In this document: positions 18,947-35,768 of the stretch, in pieces
How the letters are laid out: every line of letters starts with the position of its first letter
Position numbering within the stretch: the first letter of the stretch is position 1
Assembly: GCF_000014185.1 (NCBI RefSeq)
Contig: NC_008148.1
Coordinates: forward strand, 2,150,001-2,214,000
DNA: 64,000 nucleotides
From: Rubrobacter xylanophilus DSM 9941
Lineage (GTDB): Bacteria > Actinomycetota > Rubrobacteria > Rubrobacterales > Rubrobacteraceae
Direction of reading: 5' to 3'
Translations under genes and position numbers: made by a program
Notes under the pieces: generated by a model
The model's input: the letters and a program-made list of their open reading frames with translations, nothing else
What the model was told of the DNA's origin: nothing
Database searches by the model: none

Positions 18947-20159
18947 TCCCGCTTACTCTATTATCTGGGTGACCACGCCGGCGCCAACCGTCCGGCCACC
19001 CTCCCTTATGGCGAAGTTCAACCCCTCGTCCATCGCTATGGGCGAGATCAGCTGTACCTCCATGACCGTGTTGTCACCAGGCATCACCATCTCTACCCCT
19101 TCCTCAAGGAAGATCTCCCCAGTGACATCCGTCGTCCTGAAGTAAAACTGCGGCCTGTAGTGGCTGAAGAAGGGCGTGTGGCGCCCACCCTCCTCCTTGC
19201 TGAGCACATACACCTCGGCCTTGAAGCGCGTGTGCGGCGTTATGCTCCCAGGCGCTGCCAGCACCTGCCCCCGCTCTATCTCGTCCCGCTTTATGCCCCG
19301 CAGCAAAACCCCTATGTTGTCCCCAGCCTGAGCCTCCTGCATGCTCTTGTTGAACATCTCTATGCCGGTGACAACCGTCTTCCTCGTGGGCCTTATCCCT
19401 ACTATCTCTACCTCTTCGTTGAGGCGCAGCTTGCCCTGCTCAACCCTCCCCGTCGCAACCGTCCCTCGTCCCTGGATGCTGAACACATCCTCAACCGCCA
19501 GCAAAAACGGCTTGTCTATATCCCGCTTGGGCTCGGGAATGTACTCGTCAAGCGCCTCAAGCAGCTTCAGAATAGACTGCTCCCCAAGCTCGCCCTCATC
19601 CCCCTCAAGGGCCTTGAGCGCAGAGCCAACCACAACCGGTACCTCATCCCCAGGAAACTCGTACTCCGAGAGAAGCTCCCTCACCTCCATCTCAACAAGC
19701 TCCAAAAGCTCCGGGTCGTCAACCATGTCCGCCTTGTTGAGATACACAACTATGTAGGGAACCCCTACCTGCCGCGCCAACAGTATGTGCTCGCGCGTCT
19801 GGGGCATCGGCCCATCAGCAGCTGAGACCACCAAAATGGCCCCGTCCATCTGCGCCGCCCCCGTGATCATGTTCTTCACGTAGTCGGCGTGCCCAGGGCA
19901 GTCCACGTGCGCGTAGTGGCGGTTCTTGGTGGCGTACTCCTGGTGGCTGGTGGCGATCGTGATGCCCCGCTGGCGCTCCTCCGGGGCGTTGTCTATCTGC
20001 TCGAAGGCCACCTCCTTGTTGGCCGGATCATCGGGCACGTGCTTGGCCAAAACCTTGGTTATGGCCGCCGTAAGCGTCGTCTTGCCGTGGTCCACATGCC
20101 CTATGGTCCCCACGTTTATGTGCGGCTTGGTCCTCTCAAATACCCCTTTGGCCATCCTC
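18947..20159 (-). repeat. Long direct repeat, tuf copy 1 (partner 34305-35517)
   Basis: About 1.2 kb nearly identical to 34305-35517 in the same orientation, covering the tuf coding region plus 4-6 bases either side. Differences seen: base 19919 (Arg codon CGC here, CGG in the partner) and base 20027 (Asp codon GAT here, GAC in the partner). Identity stops abruptly just outside the gene, as expected from gene conversion under selection. Confidence 0.95.
18953..20155 (-). CDS. tufA: Elongation factor Tu, copy A
   Basis: 400 aa GTPase that delivers aminoacyl-tRNA to the A site. G1 GHVDHGKTT (residues 19-27), G3 DCPGHADY, G4 NKAD and G5 region SALKALEG are intact. The protein is identical to copy B at 34311-35513; at DNA level I see only two synonymous differences (19919 and 20027). 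Codon use is less GC-rich than its neighbours, as expected for a very highly expressed gene. Lies between fusA and rpsJ in the str operon. Confidence 0.99.
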   Translation of the reverse strand: MAKGVFERTKPHINVGTIGHVDHGKTTLTAAITKVLAKHVPDDPANKEVAFEQIDNAPEERQRGITIATSHQEYATKNRHYAHVDCPGHADYVKNMITGAAQMDGAILVVSAADGPMPQTREHILLARQVGVPYIVVYLNKADMVDDPELLELVEMEVRELLSEYEFPGDEVPVVVGSALKALEGDEGELGEQSILKLLEALDEYIPEPKRDIDKPFLLAVEDVFSIQGRGTVATGRVEQGKLRLNEEVEIVGIRPTRKTVVTGIEMFNKSMQEAQAGDNIGVLLRGIKRDEIERGQVLAAPGSITPHTRFKAEVYVLSKEEGGRHTPFFSHYRPQFYFRTTDVTGEIFLEEGVEMVMPGDNTVMEVQLISPIAMDEGLNFAIREGGRTVGAGVVTQIIE

Positions 20160-20168
20160 TCTCCCTCC

Positions 20169-22316
20169 TTACCTCTCGGCTATCTTCTCGGCGATGTTCT
20201 GCGGAACCTCGGCGTAGTGGTCGAACTGCATGGTGAAGGTGGCCCTCCCCTGCGTCCGGCTGCGCAGCGAGGTGGCGTACCCGAACATCTCGGCCAGCGG
20301 GACCATCGCCCGGATTACCTGGCTGTTGCCCCGCGAGTCCATGCCCTGTATCTGGCCGCGCCGCGAGGAGAGGTCGCCCATGACGTCGCCCATGAACTCC
20401 TCGGGCACGGTGACCTCGACGGCCATGATGGGCTCGAGCAGGACCGGCCGGGCCCGCTTGAGGGCCTCCTTGGCCGCCATGCTGCCGGCGATCTGGAAGG
20501 CCATCTCCGAGGAGTCCACCTCGTGGTAGGAGCCGTCGACCAGCTCGACCTTCACGTCGACCACCGGGTAGCCGGCGAGCACGCCGCTCTCCAGCGCCTC
20601 CCGGATGCCCTTGTCGACCGCCGGGATGTAGTCGCGCGGGATGACCCCGCCGACGATCCTGTCCTCGAACTCATAGCCGCCCTCGTGCGGCTCCATGTTG
20701 ATGATCGCGTGCCCGTACTGGCCGCGGCCGCCGGTCTGCCGCACGAACCGGCCCTCGACCCCCTCGACCCGCCGCCGGATGGTCTCCCGGTAGGCCACCT
20801 GCGGCTTGCCGATGTTGGCGTCGACCTTGAACTCCCGCGTCAGCCGGTCGAGGATGATCTCGAGGTGCAGCTCGCCCATGCCCGCAATTACTGTCTGCCC
20901 GGTCTCCTCGTCGGTGCGCACCCGGAAGGTGGGGTCCTCCTCGGCGAGCCGCTGCAGCGCCTGGCTGAGCTTCTCCTGGTCGGCCTTGGTCTTGGGCTCG
21001 ATGGCCTGGTCGATGACCGGCTCGGGGAAGACCATCTGCTCGAGCACGATGGGATGGGGGTCGTCCACCGCGACCAGCGTGTCGCCGGTGCTGGTGTTGG
21101 AGAGCCCCACCGCCGCCACCAGCTCGCCGGCATACACCTCGTCCCGCTGCTCCCGGGTGTTGGCGTGCATCTGCAAAAGCCGCCCCACCCGCTCGCGAAC
21201 CCCCTTGGTGGTGTTCATGACGTAGGAGCCCGCCTTGAGCGTCCCGGAGTACACCCGGATGTAGGTGAGCTTCCCGACGTGCGGGTCGGCCTGCACCTTG
21301 AAGGCCAGCGCCGCGAGCGGCGCCTCCTCGTCCGGCTCCCTGCTGGCCTCCTCGCCGTCGAGGGTCTTCCCCCGCACCGGCGGCACGTCCAGCGGGCTGG
21401 GCAGGTAGTCTATGACGCCGTCCAGAAGCGGCTGGATGCCCTTGTTCTTGAACGCCGAGCCGACGAAGACCGGGGTTATCTGCAGCTCCAGCGTGGCCTT
21501 GCGCAGGGCGGCCCGGATCCTGTCGGGCTCTATCTCCTCGCCCTCCAGATAGGCGACCATGACCTCCTCGTCGTGCTCGGCCGCAGCCTCGATGAGCCTC
21601 TCCCGGTACTCCTCGGCCCGCTCCCTGAGCTCCTCGGGGATCTCAGTCTCGTCCCACTCCGCGCCGAGGTCGTCCTTGTAGATGATCGCCTTCATCTCCA
21701 CGAGATCCACGATCCCCACAAAGTCCGCCTCCGCGCCGATCGGTAGCTGCACCGGAACGGGGTTGGCCCCGAGCCGCTGCCGCATCGTCTCGACCGCGTG
21801 GTAGAAGTCCGCCCCGATGCGGTCCATCTTGTTGACAAACGCTATCCGCGGTACGCGGTACTTGTCCGCCTGACGCCACACCGTCTCCGACTGCGGCTCC
21901 ACCCCGGCGACCGAGTCGAACAGCGCGATCGCCCCGTCAAGCACCCGCAGCGAACGCTCCACCTCCACCGTGAAGTCCACGTGCCCGGGCGTGTCTATGA
22001 TGTTTATTCTGTACTGCTCCGGGATACGGCTGTGGCGGCCCTCTTGGGAGTCCTTCTTGCCGTTCTTTGCGGAGCCCTCTATGCCGCCCCAGAAGACGGT
22101 GGTTGCGGCGGAGGTGATGGTGATGCCCCGCTCGCGCTCCTGGGCCATCCAGTCCATGACGGCGTTTCCGTCGTGGACCTCGCCCAGCTTGTGGGTGAGG
22201 CCGGTATAGAGCAGGATACGCTCGGTTGTAGTGGTCTTGCCCGCGTCTATATGCGCCATGATCCCGATGTTCCGGACCCGGCGCAGCGGGGTCTTCTTCG
22301 CTACCTGTACTGCCAT
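20169..22316 (-). CDS. fusA: Elongation factor G
   Basis: 715 aa, five-domain translocase GTPase. G1 AHIDAGKTT (residues 21-29), G3 DTPGHVDF (108-115), G4 NKMD; the domain IV tip region [20 protein letters not shown] is present. Between switch I and G3 there is an insertion of about 20 residues (77-100, [20 protein letters not shown]) that is short or absent in E. coli and Thermus EF-G. Expected str-operon position between rpsG and tufA. Confidence 0.98.
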   Translation of the reverse strand: MAVQVAKKTPLRRVRNIGIMAHIDAGKTTTTERILLYTGLTHKLGEVHDGNAVMDWMAQERERGITITSAATTVFWGGIEGSAKNGKKDSQEGRHSRIPEQYRINIIDTPGHVDFTVEVERSLRVLDGAIALFDSVAGVEPQSETVWRQADKYRVPRIAFVNKMDRIGADFYHAVETMRQRLGANPVPVQLPIGAEADFVGIVDLVEMKAIIYKDDLGAEWDETEIPEELRERAEEYRERLIEAAAEHDEEVMVAYLEGEEIEPDRIRAALRKATLELQITPVFVGSAFKNKGIQPLLDGVIDYLPSPLDVPPVRGKTLDGEEASREPDEEAPLAALAFKVQADPHVGKLTYIRVYSGTLKAGSYVMNTTKGVRERVGRLLQMHANTREQRDEVYAGELVAAVGLSNTSTGDTLVAVDDPHPIVLEQMVFPEPVIDQAIEPKTKADQEKLSQALQRLAEEDPTFRVRTDEETGQTVIAGMGELHLEIILDRLTREFKVDANIGKPQVAYRETIRRRVEGVEGRFVRQTGGRGQYGHAIINMEPHEGGYEFEDRIVGGVIPRDYIPAVDKGIREALESGVLAGYPVVDVKVELVDGSYHEVDSSEMAFQIAGSMAAKEALKRARPVLLEPIMAVEVTVPEEFMGDVMGDLSSRRGQIQGMDSRGNSQVIRAMVPLAEMFGYATSLRSRTQGRATFTMQFDHYAEVPQNIAEKIAER

Positions 22317-22326
22317 ACGCTACCCG

Positions 22327-22797
22327 TCACCACCTGTAGTGTGCGAACGCCCGGTTGGCCTCTGCCATCCGGTGGGTTTCCTCCTTCTTTCTGATGCTCG
22401 CGCCGATGTTGTCCTTGGCGTCGAGGATCTCGCCCGCGAGCCGGTGCCCCATGGTCTTCTCCCTCCGGGCGCGGGCGAAGTTCACCAGCCAGCGCAGCGC
22501 CAGCGTGTTGGCCCGGCGAGGCGGCACCTCCACGGGCACCTGGTAGGTCGCGCCGCCCACCCGCCGCGAGCGGACCTCCAGGCGCGGCTTGATGTTGTCC
22601 AGCGCCTGGCTGAGCACCGTGACCGGGTTGTCGCCCGTCCGCTCCTCGACCATCGAGAGGGCGTTGTACACGATCTTCTCCGCCTTGCTCTTCTTCCCGT
22701 CCTTCATCACCTTGTTGATGAGCTGCTGCACGAGCACGCTCCCGTAGACGGGGTCCGGCGGTATCTCTCTCTTGGGTGGCGCTCCTCGCCTCGGCAT
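22327..22797 (-). CDS. rpsG: 30S ribosomal protein S7
   Basis: 156 aa. Nucleates 3' domain assembly of 16S rRNA at the E site. [20 protein letters not shown] start and VKMDGKK-like [20 protein letters not shown] helix, with [20 protein letters not shown] in the beta-hairpin. Follows rpsL by 13 bp. Confidence 0.98.
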   Translation of the reverse strand: MPRRGAPPKREIPPDPVYGSVLVQQLINKVMKDGKKSKAEKIVYNALSMVEERTGDNPVTVLSQALDNIKPRLEVRSRRVGGATYQVPVEVPPRRANTLALRWLVNFARARREKTMGHRLAGEILDAKDNIGASIRKKEETHRMAEANRAFAHYRW

Positions 22798-22810
22798 CCC
22801 TCTCTTCCTC

Positions 22811-23179
22811 CTAAGACTTCTTGGTCCCGTACTTGGAGCGGCCCTGCTTGCGGCCCTCGACGCCCAGAGCGTCCAGAGCCCCCCTCACGACCTTGTAGCG
22901 GACCCCCGGCAGGTCCTTCACGCGCCCGCCGCGCACCAGCACGACGGAGTGCTCCTGCAGGTTGTGTCCCTCGCCGGGGACGTAGGCCGTGACCTCGTGC
23001 CCGTTGGTCAGACGAACCCTCGCTATCTTGCGCAAGGCGGAGTTCGGCTTCTTCGGCGTCGTGGTCGAGACGCGGGTGCACACGCCCCGCCGCTGCGGAG
23101 AGCCCTGCAGCGCCGGGGTGGCCGTCTTCTTGGTCTGCCGCTTCCGCTCCTTGCGCACGAGTTGGTTCGTCGTGGGCAT
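22811..23179 (-). CDS. rpsL: 30S ribosomal protein S12
   Basis: 122 aa. Decoding-centre protein. Begins [40 protein letters not shown] contains the Lys (E. coli Lys42/43 region) whose mutation gives streptomycin resistance, here wild type. [20 protein letters not shown] is the second signature. First gene after the consensus promoter at 23293-23321. Confidence 0.98.
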   Translation of the reverse strand: MPTTNQLVRKERKRQTKKTATPALQGSPQRRGVCTRVSTTTPKKPNSALRKIARVRLTNGHEVTAYVPGEGHNLQEHSVVLVRGGRVKDLPGVRYKVVRGALDALGVEGRKQGRSKYGTKKS

Positions 23180-23292
23180 AGCCGGGCCTTCCTCCTCTAG
23201 CTCTCTTAACAGGGGGCTTACAACAAAAAGTCACGCGCCGCGGCACGAGCCTTCCGCCCTGAAGGGTGGACCGCCCGTGGCCGCGACGCGTT

Positions 23293-23321
23293 ATTGTATG
23301 GCCGCAAAGGGGCGGTGTCAA
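23293..23321 (-). promoter_or_regulatory. Promoter of the rpsL (str-S10-spc-alpha) operon
   Basis: TTGACA (23316-23321), 17-bp spacer, TACAAT (23293-23298) on the minus strand, a near-perfect sigma70-type promoter. It lies about 110 bp upstream of rpsL, leaving a roughly 105-nt leader. It is the only strong promoter I can find before the 23-kb run of co-directional genes that follows. Confidence 0.9.
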
Positions 23322-23347
23322 GCGCGGCGGCCCCCGCGGAGGGGCGC

Positions 23348-23388
23348 AAAAAGCCTGGGGCGCCGGGAAGTATCCCGGCGCCCCAGGC
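23348..23388 (-). terminator. Intrinsic terminator after rpoC
   Basis: 16-bp perfect stem (GCCTGGGGCGCCGGGA and its complement) with a 4-nt loop, followed on the minus strand by five T residues. It starts 18 bp after the rpoC stop and precedes the rpsL promoter, so it separates the rpoBC and str transcripts. Confidence 0.95.
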
Positions 23389-23405
23389 GTTCGGGTGGGC
23401 GCCTC

Positions 23406-27293
<3,888 letters not shown>

Positions 27294-27296
27294 GCT

Positions 27297-30674
<3,378 letters not shown>

Positions 30675-30688
30675 ATTCGCTCTCCTCC
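30675..30688 (-). promoter_or_regulatory. rpoB ribosome-binding site, sets a TTG start
   Basis: On the minus strand GGAGGAGA is followed by a 6-nt spacer and TTG. No ATG or GTG lies at a suitable distance in frame, so this site determines the rpoB start. Confidence 0.8.
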
Positions 30689-30728
30689 AGCTTGAATCGT
30701 TGAAGAACGGCCGAACACGCAAACGGGT

Positions 30729-30757
30729 ATCTTACCCTCTGTCTCGGGGTACGTCAA
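30729..30757 (-). promoter_or_regulatory. Promoter of rpoBC
   Basis: TTGACG (30752-30757), 17-bp spacer, TAAGAT (30729-30734) on the minus strand, giving a leader of about 45-50 nt before the rpoB TTG. It allows rpoBC to be transcribed separately from rplJL. Confidence 0.85.
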
Positions 30758-30801
30758 GAGAAACCGCGAGGGCAAGACCCGAGGACCCGCATATCAAAGC
30801 T

Positions 30802-30837
30802 TGTGGGCGGCGGCTCTCCGGAGAGCCGCCGCCCACA
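30802..30837 (-). terminator. Hairpin between rplL and rpoB (terminator or attenuator)
   Basis: Perfect 16-bp stem (TGTGGGCGGCGGCTCT and its complement) with a 4-nt loop, 26 bp after the rplL stop. Only TTT follows nearby, so termination may be partial; this is where many bacteria attenuate rplL-rpoB read-through. Confidence 0.65.
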
Positions 30838-30862
30838 GTGTAGCACGCCGGGGCAGGCTGGG

Positions 30863-31249
30863 CTACTTCAGCTCCACGGTGGCGCCGGCCTCCTCCAGCT
30901 TGGCCTTGAGCGCCTCGGCCTCCTCCTTGGGCAGCCCCTCCTTGACGGGGTTGGGGGCCTCGTCCACCAGGGCCTTCGCCTCCTTCAGCCCCAGCCCGGT
31001 GGCGGCCCGGACCTCCTTGATGACCTGGATCTTCTTCGCGCCCGCGTCCTGCAGGATGACGTCGAACTCGGTCTTCTCCTCCTCGGCCGCCGCGGCCTCG
31101 GCTCCGGCGGCGCCGGCTGCGGCGGGGGCGGCGGCGACGGCGGTGGCCGAAACCCCGAAGCGCTCCTCGAGGGCCTTCACCAGCTCCGAGAGCTCCAGGA
31201 CGGTCATGTTCTCTATCGCCTCTATCAGCTCTTCCTTCGACAGCGCCAT
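30863..31249 (-). CDS. rplL: 50S ribosomal protein L7/L12
   Basis: 128 aa stalk protein recruiting EF-Tu and EF-G. N-terminal dimerisation domain [20 protein letters not shown], an Ala/Glu hinge (about residues 38-58), and the C-terminal domain with [20 protein letters not shown] and [20 protein letters not shown]. Downstream of rplJ in the L10 operon. Confidence 0.98.
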   Translation of the reverse strand: MALSKEELIEAIENMTVLELSELVKALEERFGVSATAVAAAPAAAGAAGAEAAAAEEEKTEFDVILQDAGAKKIQVIKEVRAATGLGLKEAKALVDEAPNPVKEGLPKEEAEALKAKLEEAGATVELK

Positions 31250-31301
31250 CTCTTCCTCCTGACTCTCTTGTTTGTCTCTCTTCTTCCTCTGCGCCCCTCG
31301 C

Positions 31302-31826
31302 CTACGCCTGCTGGGCCTGCTTCTGCTCGGCGATCTGGCCGAGGGCGACCACGAGCCCCTGGATGGTGTTGTTCAGCACGCTCACCAGCCCGGAGATCGG
31401 GGCCGCCATCCCGCCGACCACCTGGGCGATCAGCTGGTCGCGGCCGGGCAGCTTGGAGAGCGCCTCGACCTCCTGCTCGTTGAGCACCCGGCTGCCCTCG
31501 AGCAGCCCGCCCTTCAGCCGGAACGTCTCGATCTCGTCGGCGTACTCGGCCATGAGCTTGGCGGCCGCCACCGGGTCGCGGGAGAAGGCGAGCGCCGTGG
31601 GTCCCACCAGAAACTCCGTCAGGCTCGGCAGCCCGGCCTCCTCCGCCGCCCTGAGCGTCAGCGTGTTCTTCGCCACCACAAAGTCCACGCCCGCCTCGCG
31701 GCTGCGGCGCCTGAGCTCGGTGCTCTGCGCCACGTCCATCCCCTGGTAGTCCACGAGCACCACCGAGTTCTCCCGCAGCTTCCCGGCGAGCTCCTCTATG
31801 ATCTGCGCCTTCTGCTCTCGCTTCAC
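31302..31826 (-). CDS. rplJ: 50S ribosomal protein L10
   Basis: 174 aa. Base of the L7/L12 stalk. Starts at a GTG with GGAGGAG upstream; [20 protein letters not shown] and [20 protein letters not shown] are typical, and the C-terminal helix binding L12 dimers is present. The 166-nt upstream leader carries the L10-type attenuator, so expression is probably autoregulated by the L10-L12 complex. Confidence 0.97.
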   Translation of the reverse strand: MKREQKAQIIEELAGKLRENSVVLVDYQGMDVAQSTELRRRSREAGVDFVVAKNTLTLRAAEEAGLPSLTEFLVGPTALAFSRDPVAAAKLMAEYADEIETFRLKGGLLEGSRVLNEQEVEALSKLPGRDQLIAQVVGGMAAPISGLVSVLNNTIQGLVVALGQIAEQKQAQQA

Positions 31827-31844
31827 CTCTGCTCCTCCACGTCG

Positions 31845-31901
31845 AAAACCCCGGGCCGCAGAGGGCTCCGGGGTTCTCCCGCTTCGGTCCTCTCTGCGGC
31901 C
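31845..31901 (-). promoter_or_regulatory. L10 leader: mutually exclusive terminator and antiterminator before rplJ
   Basis: On the minus strand GGCCGCAGAG (31892-31901) can pair with CTCTGCGGCC (31854-31863). Alternatively AACCCCGG (31868-31875) pairs with CCGGGGTT (31847-31854), forming a hairpin followed by TTTT (to 31845). The 3' arm of the first stem is in the loop of the second, so the two overlap and exclude each other. This is the layout of the Rfam L10 leader and of the attenuation mechanism known for Bacillus rplJL. The folding was done by eye. Confidence 0.75.
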
Positions 31902-31992
31902 TCGGCCGGGGGCTCTCCGCCTTTAAACCCGGGGGTCCCGGCTGTCTTCGGCCTCGCTCTCTTTGTGCCGTCTATCTCGGCCGCGCGAGATA

Positions 31993-32688
31993 TTACTCCC
32001 TCTCCACCGAGGGGTCAACCTTCACCGAAGGCCCCATGGTGGTGGTGAAGGCCACGGACTTGATGTAGCGGCCCTTCACCGCCGCCGGGCGGGCCCGCAC
32101 CAGCTCCTCGCGCAGCGCGAAGTAGTTCTCGAGCAGGCTGTCCACGTCGAAAGACTTCTTGCCGAGCACGGTGTGGATGATCCCGTAGCGGTCCACCCGG
32201 TACTCCACCTTGCCCCGCTTTATCTCCTCCACGGCCCGACCGACGTCCATGGTCACCGTCCCGCTCTTCGGGTTCGGCATCAGGCCGCGGGGACCCAGGA
32301 TCGGCCCCAGCCGCCCGACGATGCTCATCTGGTCCGGGGTGGCCACCGCCACGTCGAAGTCCATGAAGCCCTCGTTCTGTATCCGGGCGGCGAGCTCTTC
32401 GGAGCCCACGATATCCGCGCCGGCCTCCTCGGCCTCCCGGGCCTTCTCGCCCACCGCAAAGACCGCCACCCGGCGCGTCTTGCCCGTGCCGTTGGGCAGC
32501 ATCAGGGTGCCGCGCACCATCTGGTCCGCCCGGCGCGGGTCCACGTTGAGGTGGACGTGCGCCTCCACCGTCTCGTCGAAGCGGGCGCCGTCGAGCTCCT
32601 TCAGCAGCTCCAGCGCCTCCCGCGGGGAGTAGAGCCTCTCCCGCTCGACCCTCGCCCTCTGCTCCAGCAGCCTCTTGCCAGCCATCAC
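31993..32688 (-). CDS. rplA: 50S ribosomal protein L1
   Basis: 231 aa. L1-stalk protein that moves with E-site tRNA; in E. coli it represses the L11 operon. Motifs: [20 protein letters not shown], the signature [20 protein letters not shown] and [20 protein letters not shown]. The ATG overlaps the rplK stop by 4 bp. A 166-bp gap to rplJ holds the L10 leader. Confidence 0.98.
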   Translation of the reverse strand: MMAGKRLLEQRARVERERLYSPREALELLKELDGARFDETVEAHVHLNVDPRRADQMVRGTLMLPNGTGKTRRVAVFAVGEKAREAEEAGADIVGSEELAARIQNEGFMDFDVAVATPDQMSIVGRLGPILGPRGLMPNPKSGTVTMDVGRAVEEIKRGKVEYRVDRYGIIHTVLGKKSFDVDSLLENYFALREELVRARPAAVKGRYIKSVAFTTTMGPSVKVDPSVERE

Positions 32689-33122
32689 TGCTCCACCTTT
32701 ATGCCCATGCTCCGGGCCGTGCCCTCGATGATCTTCACCGCCGCCTCCACGTCCGCGGCGTTGAGGTCCGGCATCTTCGTCCTGGCTATCTCCTCCACCT
32801 GGGCCCGGCTGACCCGCCCCGCCGCGCTGCGGTTCGGCTCGCCGCTGCCCTTCTCGACCCCCGCCGCCTGCTTCAGCAGGAACGCCGCGGGTGGCGTCTT
32901 GGTCACGAAGGTGAACGAGCGGTCCTCGTAGACCGTGATCTCCACCGGGATCAGCTGCCCCATCCTGTCCCGCGTGGCGTCGTTGAACTGCCGGACGAAC
33001 TCCCCGATGTTCACCTGGGCCTGGCCCAGAGCCGGGCCCACGGGCGGCGCCGGGTTGGCCTGCCCGCCCGGTATCTGCAGCTTCAGCTTGCGCACGACGC
33101 GCTTCCCGCGCCCTCTGCCCAT
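32685..33122 (-). CDS. rplK: 50S ribosomal protein L11
   Basis: 145 aa. GTPase-associated-centre protein and thiopeptide target. [20 protein letters not shown] at the N-terminus contains the Pro-rich thiostrepton-contact loop; the C-terminal RNA-binding domain includes [20 protein letters not shown]. Overlaps rplA. Confidence 0.98.
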   Translation of the reverse strand: MGRGRGKRVVRKLKLQIPGGQANPAPPVGPALGQAQVNIGEFVRQFNDATRDRMGQLIPVEITVYEDRSFTFVTKTPPAAFLLKQAAGVEKGSGEPNRSAAGRVSRAQVEEIARTKMPDLNAADVEAAVKIIEGTARSMGIKVEQ

Positions 33123-33168
33123 AAAAACCCCTCTCCTTTGCTACTATGCCCTTCTCTGTCCTCTAAGC

Positions 33169-33699
33169 CTACAGCTTGGCTACCTGGTTGAAGGAGAGCT
33201 CCACCGGCGTCTCGCGCCCGAAGATGGAGACGAGCACCTTCACCTTGGACTGGTCGACGTTTATGTCGGAGATGGTGCCGGTGAAGTCCGAGAGCGGCCC
33301 GGCCACCACCCGCACCGTCTCGCCGATGTCGAAGTCCACCGTGGCCTTGACCTTCTCCCGCTTCTCCGGCTCCTCGGGATGCAGCAGGCGCTCCACCTCG
33401 GCCCGCGAGAGCGGCGTGGGCTTGTCGCCCGAGCCGACGATCTGGGTGACCCCAGGGGTCTGGCGGATCACCCGCCAGGTGTCGTCGTTCATCTCCACGT
33501 TCACCAGGATGTAGCCCGGGAACTGGCGGTGGGTGGTCGGCACCTTCTTGCCGTTCTTTATCTCGATGACCTGCTCGGTGGGGATCCTGATCTCCCCGAA
33601 GTACCGCTGCAGGCCGAGCGACTCGATCCGCCGCTCCAGCGTAGCGCGGACCTTGTTCTCGTGCCCCGAGTACGTGTTGACTACATACCACTTCTTCAC
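33169..33699 (-). CDS. nusG: Transcription termination/antitermination protein NusG
   Basis: 176 aa. NGN domain (KKWYVVNTYSGHENKVRATL, then HRQFPGYILVNVEMNDDTWR) that binds the RNAP clamp, and a C-terminal KOW domain (GETVRVVAGPLSDFTGTISD) that contacts S10 or Rho. Between secE and rplK, the standard order. Confidence 0.98.
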   Translation of the reverse strand: MKKWYVVNTYSGHENKVRATLERRIESLGLQRYFGEIRIPTEQVIEIKNGKKVPTTHRQFPGYILVNVEMNDDTWRVIRQTPGVTQIVGSGDKPTPLSRAEVERLLHPEEPEKREKVKATVDFDIGETVRVVAGPLSDFTGTISDINVDQSKVKVLVSIFGRETPVELSFNQVAKL

Positions 33700-33713
33700 G
33701 CCAAACCAGCTCC

Positions 33714-33974
33714 CTACAGGAAGATCAAACGCGCCAGGCTCTGGAACACGAAATCCCAGGCCGCGATGTACGCCGTGAGCAACAGCACGATGATCAACAC
33801 CACCGCCGTGCTCTGCTGCAGCTGCTCCCTGTCCGGCCAGGTGACCCGGCCCAGCTCCGCCCGCACCTCGCGGACGAACCGCTTCGCCCCGGCAAGCCGG
33901 CCCTGCCGCTGCGCCTTCCTGCCCGACTTCTTGCCGGCCCCCCGGGTGGCCGTGGATACCTGTCTCTTAGCCAT
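33714..33974 (-). CDS. secE: Preprotein translocase subunit SecE
   Basis: 86 aa with one C-terminal transmembrane segment (about residues 55-78) preceded by the amphipathic FVREVRAELGRVTWPDREQL, the SecE signature. The N-terminal 35 residues are basic and Gly/Arg-rich. Forms the channel with SecY. The tRNA-Trp 3' end is only 30 bp upstream, so secE mRNA probably arises by tRNA processing. Confidence 0.95.
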   Translation of the reverse strand: MAKRQVSTATRGAGKKSGRKAQRQGRLAGAKRFVREVRAELGRVTWPDREQLQQSTAVVLIIVLLLTAYIAAWDFVFQSLARLIFL

Positions 33975-34004
33975 CCTCGCCTCGCCTGGTCCGCTCAGCC
34001 AAAG

Positions 34005-34077
34005 CAGGGCAGGAGGGACTCGAACCCCCGACCTGCGGTTTTGGAGACCGCTGCTCTACCAACTGAGCTACTGCCCT
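34005..34077 (-). tRNA. trnW: tRNA-Trp (CCA)
   Basis: 73-nt cloverleaf on the minus strand: 7-bp acceptor stem AGGGCAG/CTGCCCT, D-arm AGCTCAGTTGGTAGAGC, anticodon loop CTCCAAAA with CCA, T-loop GTTCGAGT, discriminator G73. CCA is not encoded. Embedded between rpmG and secE, as in many actinobacteria. Confidence 0.96.
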
Positions 34078-34088
34078 CTGCCGTCCCG

Positions 34089-34238
34089 CTACCTGGTCTC
34101 CCTGTGGGCCGTGTGCCTCCGGCACCACGGGCAGAACTTCCGTAGCTGCAGACGGTCCGGAGTGTTGCGCCGGTTCTTCCGCGTGTGGTAGTTCCGGCGC
34201 TTGCACTCCTCACAAGCTAGCGTCACTAATTGTCGCAC
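34089..34238 (-). CDS. rpmG: 50S ribosomal protein L33, zinc form
   Basis: 49 aa by direct translation: GTG start at 34238 with TGGAGGAGA upstream, protein [20 protein letters not shown] through to HTAHRETR and TAG. Cys9, Cys12, Cys36 and Cys39 make the zinc ribbon of the C+ form. Two overlapping open frames nearby are shadows. Context tufB-rpmG-tRNA-Trp-secE-nusG is well known. Confidence 0.95.
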
Positions 34239-34252
34239 AACTCTCCTCCAAA

Positions 34253-34294
34253 CCAAAACCGCAGGGGCGAAACTCCTCCAAGCTCCGCCCCCGC
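34253..34294 (-). terminator. Probable terminator after tufB
   Basis: 9-bp stem with one G-U pair (GCGGGGGCG / CGCCCCTGC), 16-nt loop, followed by GGTTTTGGTTT on the minus strand, 17 bp after the tufB stop and 15 bp before the rpmG ribosome-binding site. It may be leaky, since no other promoter for rpmG-secE-nusG is evident. Confidence 0.6.
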
Positions 34295-34304
34295 AAACCG
34301 GATC

Positions 34305-35517
34305 TCCCGCTTACTCTATTATCTGGGTGACCACGCCGGCGCCAACCGTCCGGCCACCCTCCCTTATGGCGAAGTTCAACCCCTCGTCCATCGCTATGGG
34401 CGAGATCAGCTGTACCTCCATGACCGTGTTGTCACCAGGCATCACCATCTCTACCCCTTCCTCAAGGAAGATCTCCCCAGTGACATCCGTCGTCCTGAAG
34501 TAAAACTGCGGCCTGTAGTGGCTGAAGAAGGGCGTGTGGCGCCCACCCTCCTCCTTGCTGAGCACATACACCTCGGCCTTGAAGCGCGTGTGCGGCGTTA
34601 TGCTCCCAGGCGCTGCCAGCACCTGCCCCCGCTCTATCTCGTCCCGCTTTATGCCCCGCAGCAAAACCCCTATGTTGTCCCCAGCCTGAGCCTCCTGCAT
34701 GCTCTTGTTGAACATCTCTATGCCGGTGACAACCGTCTTCCTCGTGGGCCTTATCCCTACTATCTCTACCTCTTCGTTGAGGCGCAGCTTGCCCTGCTCA
34801 ACCCTCCCCGTCGCAACCGTCCCTCGTCCCTGGATGCTGAACACATCCTCAACCGCCAGCAAAAACGGCTTGTCTATATCCCGCTTGGGCTCGGGAATGT
34901 ACTCGTCAAGCGCCTCAAGCAGCTTCAGAATAGACTGCTCCCCAAGCTCGCCCTCATCCCCCTCAAGGGCCTTGAGCGCAGAGCCAACCACAACCGGTAC
35001 CTCATCCCCAGGAAACTCGTACTCCGAGAGAAGCTCCCTCACCTCCATCTCAACAAGCTCCAAAAGCTCCGGGTCGTCAACCATGTCCGCCTTGTTGAGA
35101 TACACAACTATGTAGGGAACCCCTACCTGCCGCGCCAACAGTATGTGCTCGCGCGTCTGGGGCATCGGCCCATCAGCAGCTGAGACCACCAAAATGGCCC
35201 CGTCCATCTGCGCCGCCCCCGTGATCATGTTCTTCACGTAGTCGGCGTGCCCAGGGCAGTCCACGTGCGCGTAGTGCCGGTTCTTGGTGGCGTACTCCTG
35301 GTGGCTGGTGGCGATCGTGATGCCCCGCTGGCGCTCCTCCGGGGCGTTGTCTATCTGCTCGAAGGCCACCTCCTTGTTGGCCGGGTCATCGGGCACGTGC
35401 TTGGCCAAAACCTTGGTTATGGCCGCCGTAAGCGTCGTCTTGCCGTGGTCCACATGCCCTATGGTCCCCACGTTTATGTGCGGCTTGGTCCTCTCAAATA
35501 CCCCTTTGGCCATCCTC
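34305..35517 (-). repeat. Long direct repeat, tuf copy 2 (partner 18947-20159)
   Basis: Same orientation as and nearly identical to the copy 15.4 kb away. Recombination between the two would remove or duplicate rpsL-rpsG-fusA, rpoBC and the L10/L11 operons, so only non-reciprocal conversion is likely to be tolerated. Confidence 0.95.
34311..35513 (-). CDS. tufB: Elongation factor Tu, copy B
   Basis: 400 aa, identical in protein sequence to copy A. It follows four tRNA genes (Thr, Tyr, Thr, Met), a tRNA-tufB organisation also known from E. coli, and precedes rpmG and tRNA-Trp. A ~60-bp segment separates it from tRNA-Met, so it is probably expressed from the tRNA promoter at 35891-35918 after processing. 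Confidence 0.99.
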   Translation of the reverse strand: MAKGVFERTKPHINVGTIGHVDHGKTTLTAAITKVLAKHVPDDPANKEVAFEQIDNAPEERQRGITIATSHQEYATKNRHYAHVDCPGHADYVKNMITGAAQMDGAILVVSAADGPMPQTREHILLARQVGVPYIVVYLNKADMVDDPELLELVEMEVRELLSEYEFPGDEVPVVVGSALKALEGDEGELGEQSILKLLEALDEYIPEPKRDIDKPFLLAVEDVFSIQGRGTVATGRVEQGKLRLNEEVEIVGIRPTRKTVVTGIEMFNKSMQEAQAGDNIGVLLRGIKRDEIERGQVLAAPGSITPHTRFKAEVYVLSKEEGGRHTPFFSHYRPQFYFRTTDVTGEIFLEEGVEMVMPGDNTVMEVQLISPIAMDEGLNFAIREGGRTVGAGVVTQIIE

Positions 35518-35577
35518 AGCTTCCTTTCTCTTTGCTACCCGCGCAAACCCTCTCTCCGCCAGCGAGGCGACGCTCAG

Positions 35578-35651
35578 TAGCGGTGGCAGGACTCGAACCT
35601 GCGACACGCGGATTATGATTCCGCTGCTCTAACCAACTGAGCTACACCGCC
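35578..35651 (-). tRNA. trnM: tRNA-Met, elongator type (CAT)
   Basis: 74-nt cloverleaf: acceptor GGCGGTG/CACCGCT, D-arm AGCTCAGTTGGTTAGAGC, anticodon stem-loop GCGGAATCATAATCCGC with CAT, T-loop GTTCGAGT, A73. It lacks the three G-C anticodon pairs of initiators, so it is elongator Met; a lysidine-modified Ile2 tRNA cannot be fully excluded by sequence alone. Confidence 0.9.
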
Positions 35652-35682
35652 ACGTTTTCTGCCGGGGCCTCCCCGGCCCCAG

Positions 35683-35755
35683 AGCCCCCGACCGGACTTG
35701 AACCGGTGACCTCTTCCTTACCATGGAAGCGCTCTGCCGACTGAGCTACAGGGGC
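35683..35755 (-). tRNA. trnT: tRNA-Thr (GGT)
   Basis: Acceptor GCCCCTG/CGGGGGC, D-arm AGCTCAGTCGGCAGAGC, anticodon loop ATGGTAA with GGT, T-arm CCGGTTCAAGTCCGG, discriminator T73. CCA not encoded. Part of the Thr-Tyr-Thr-Met-tufB block. Confidence 0.95.
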
Positions 35756-35768
35756 ATATTCAGTTGGG

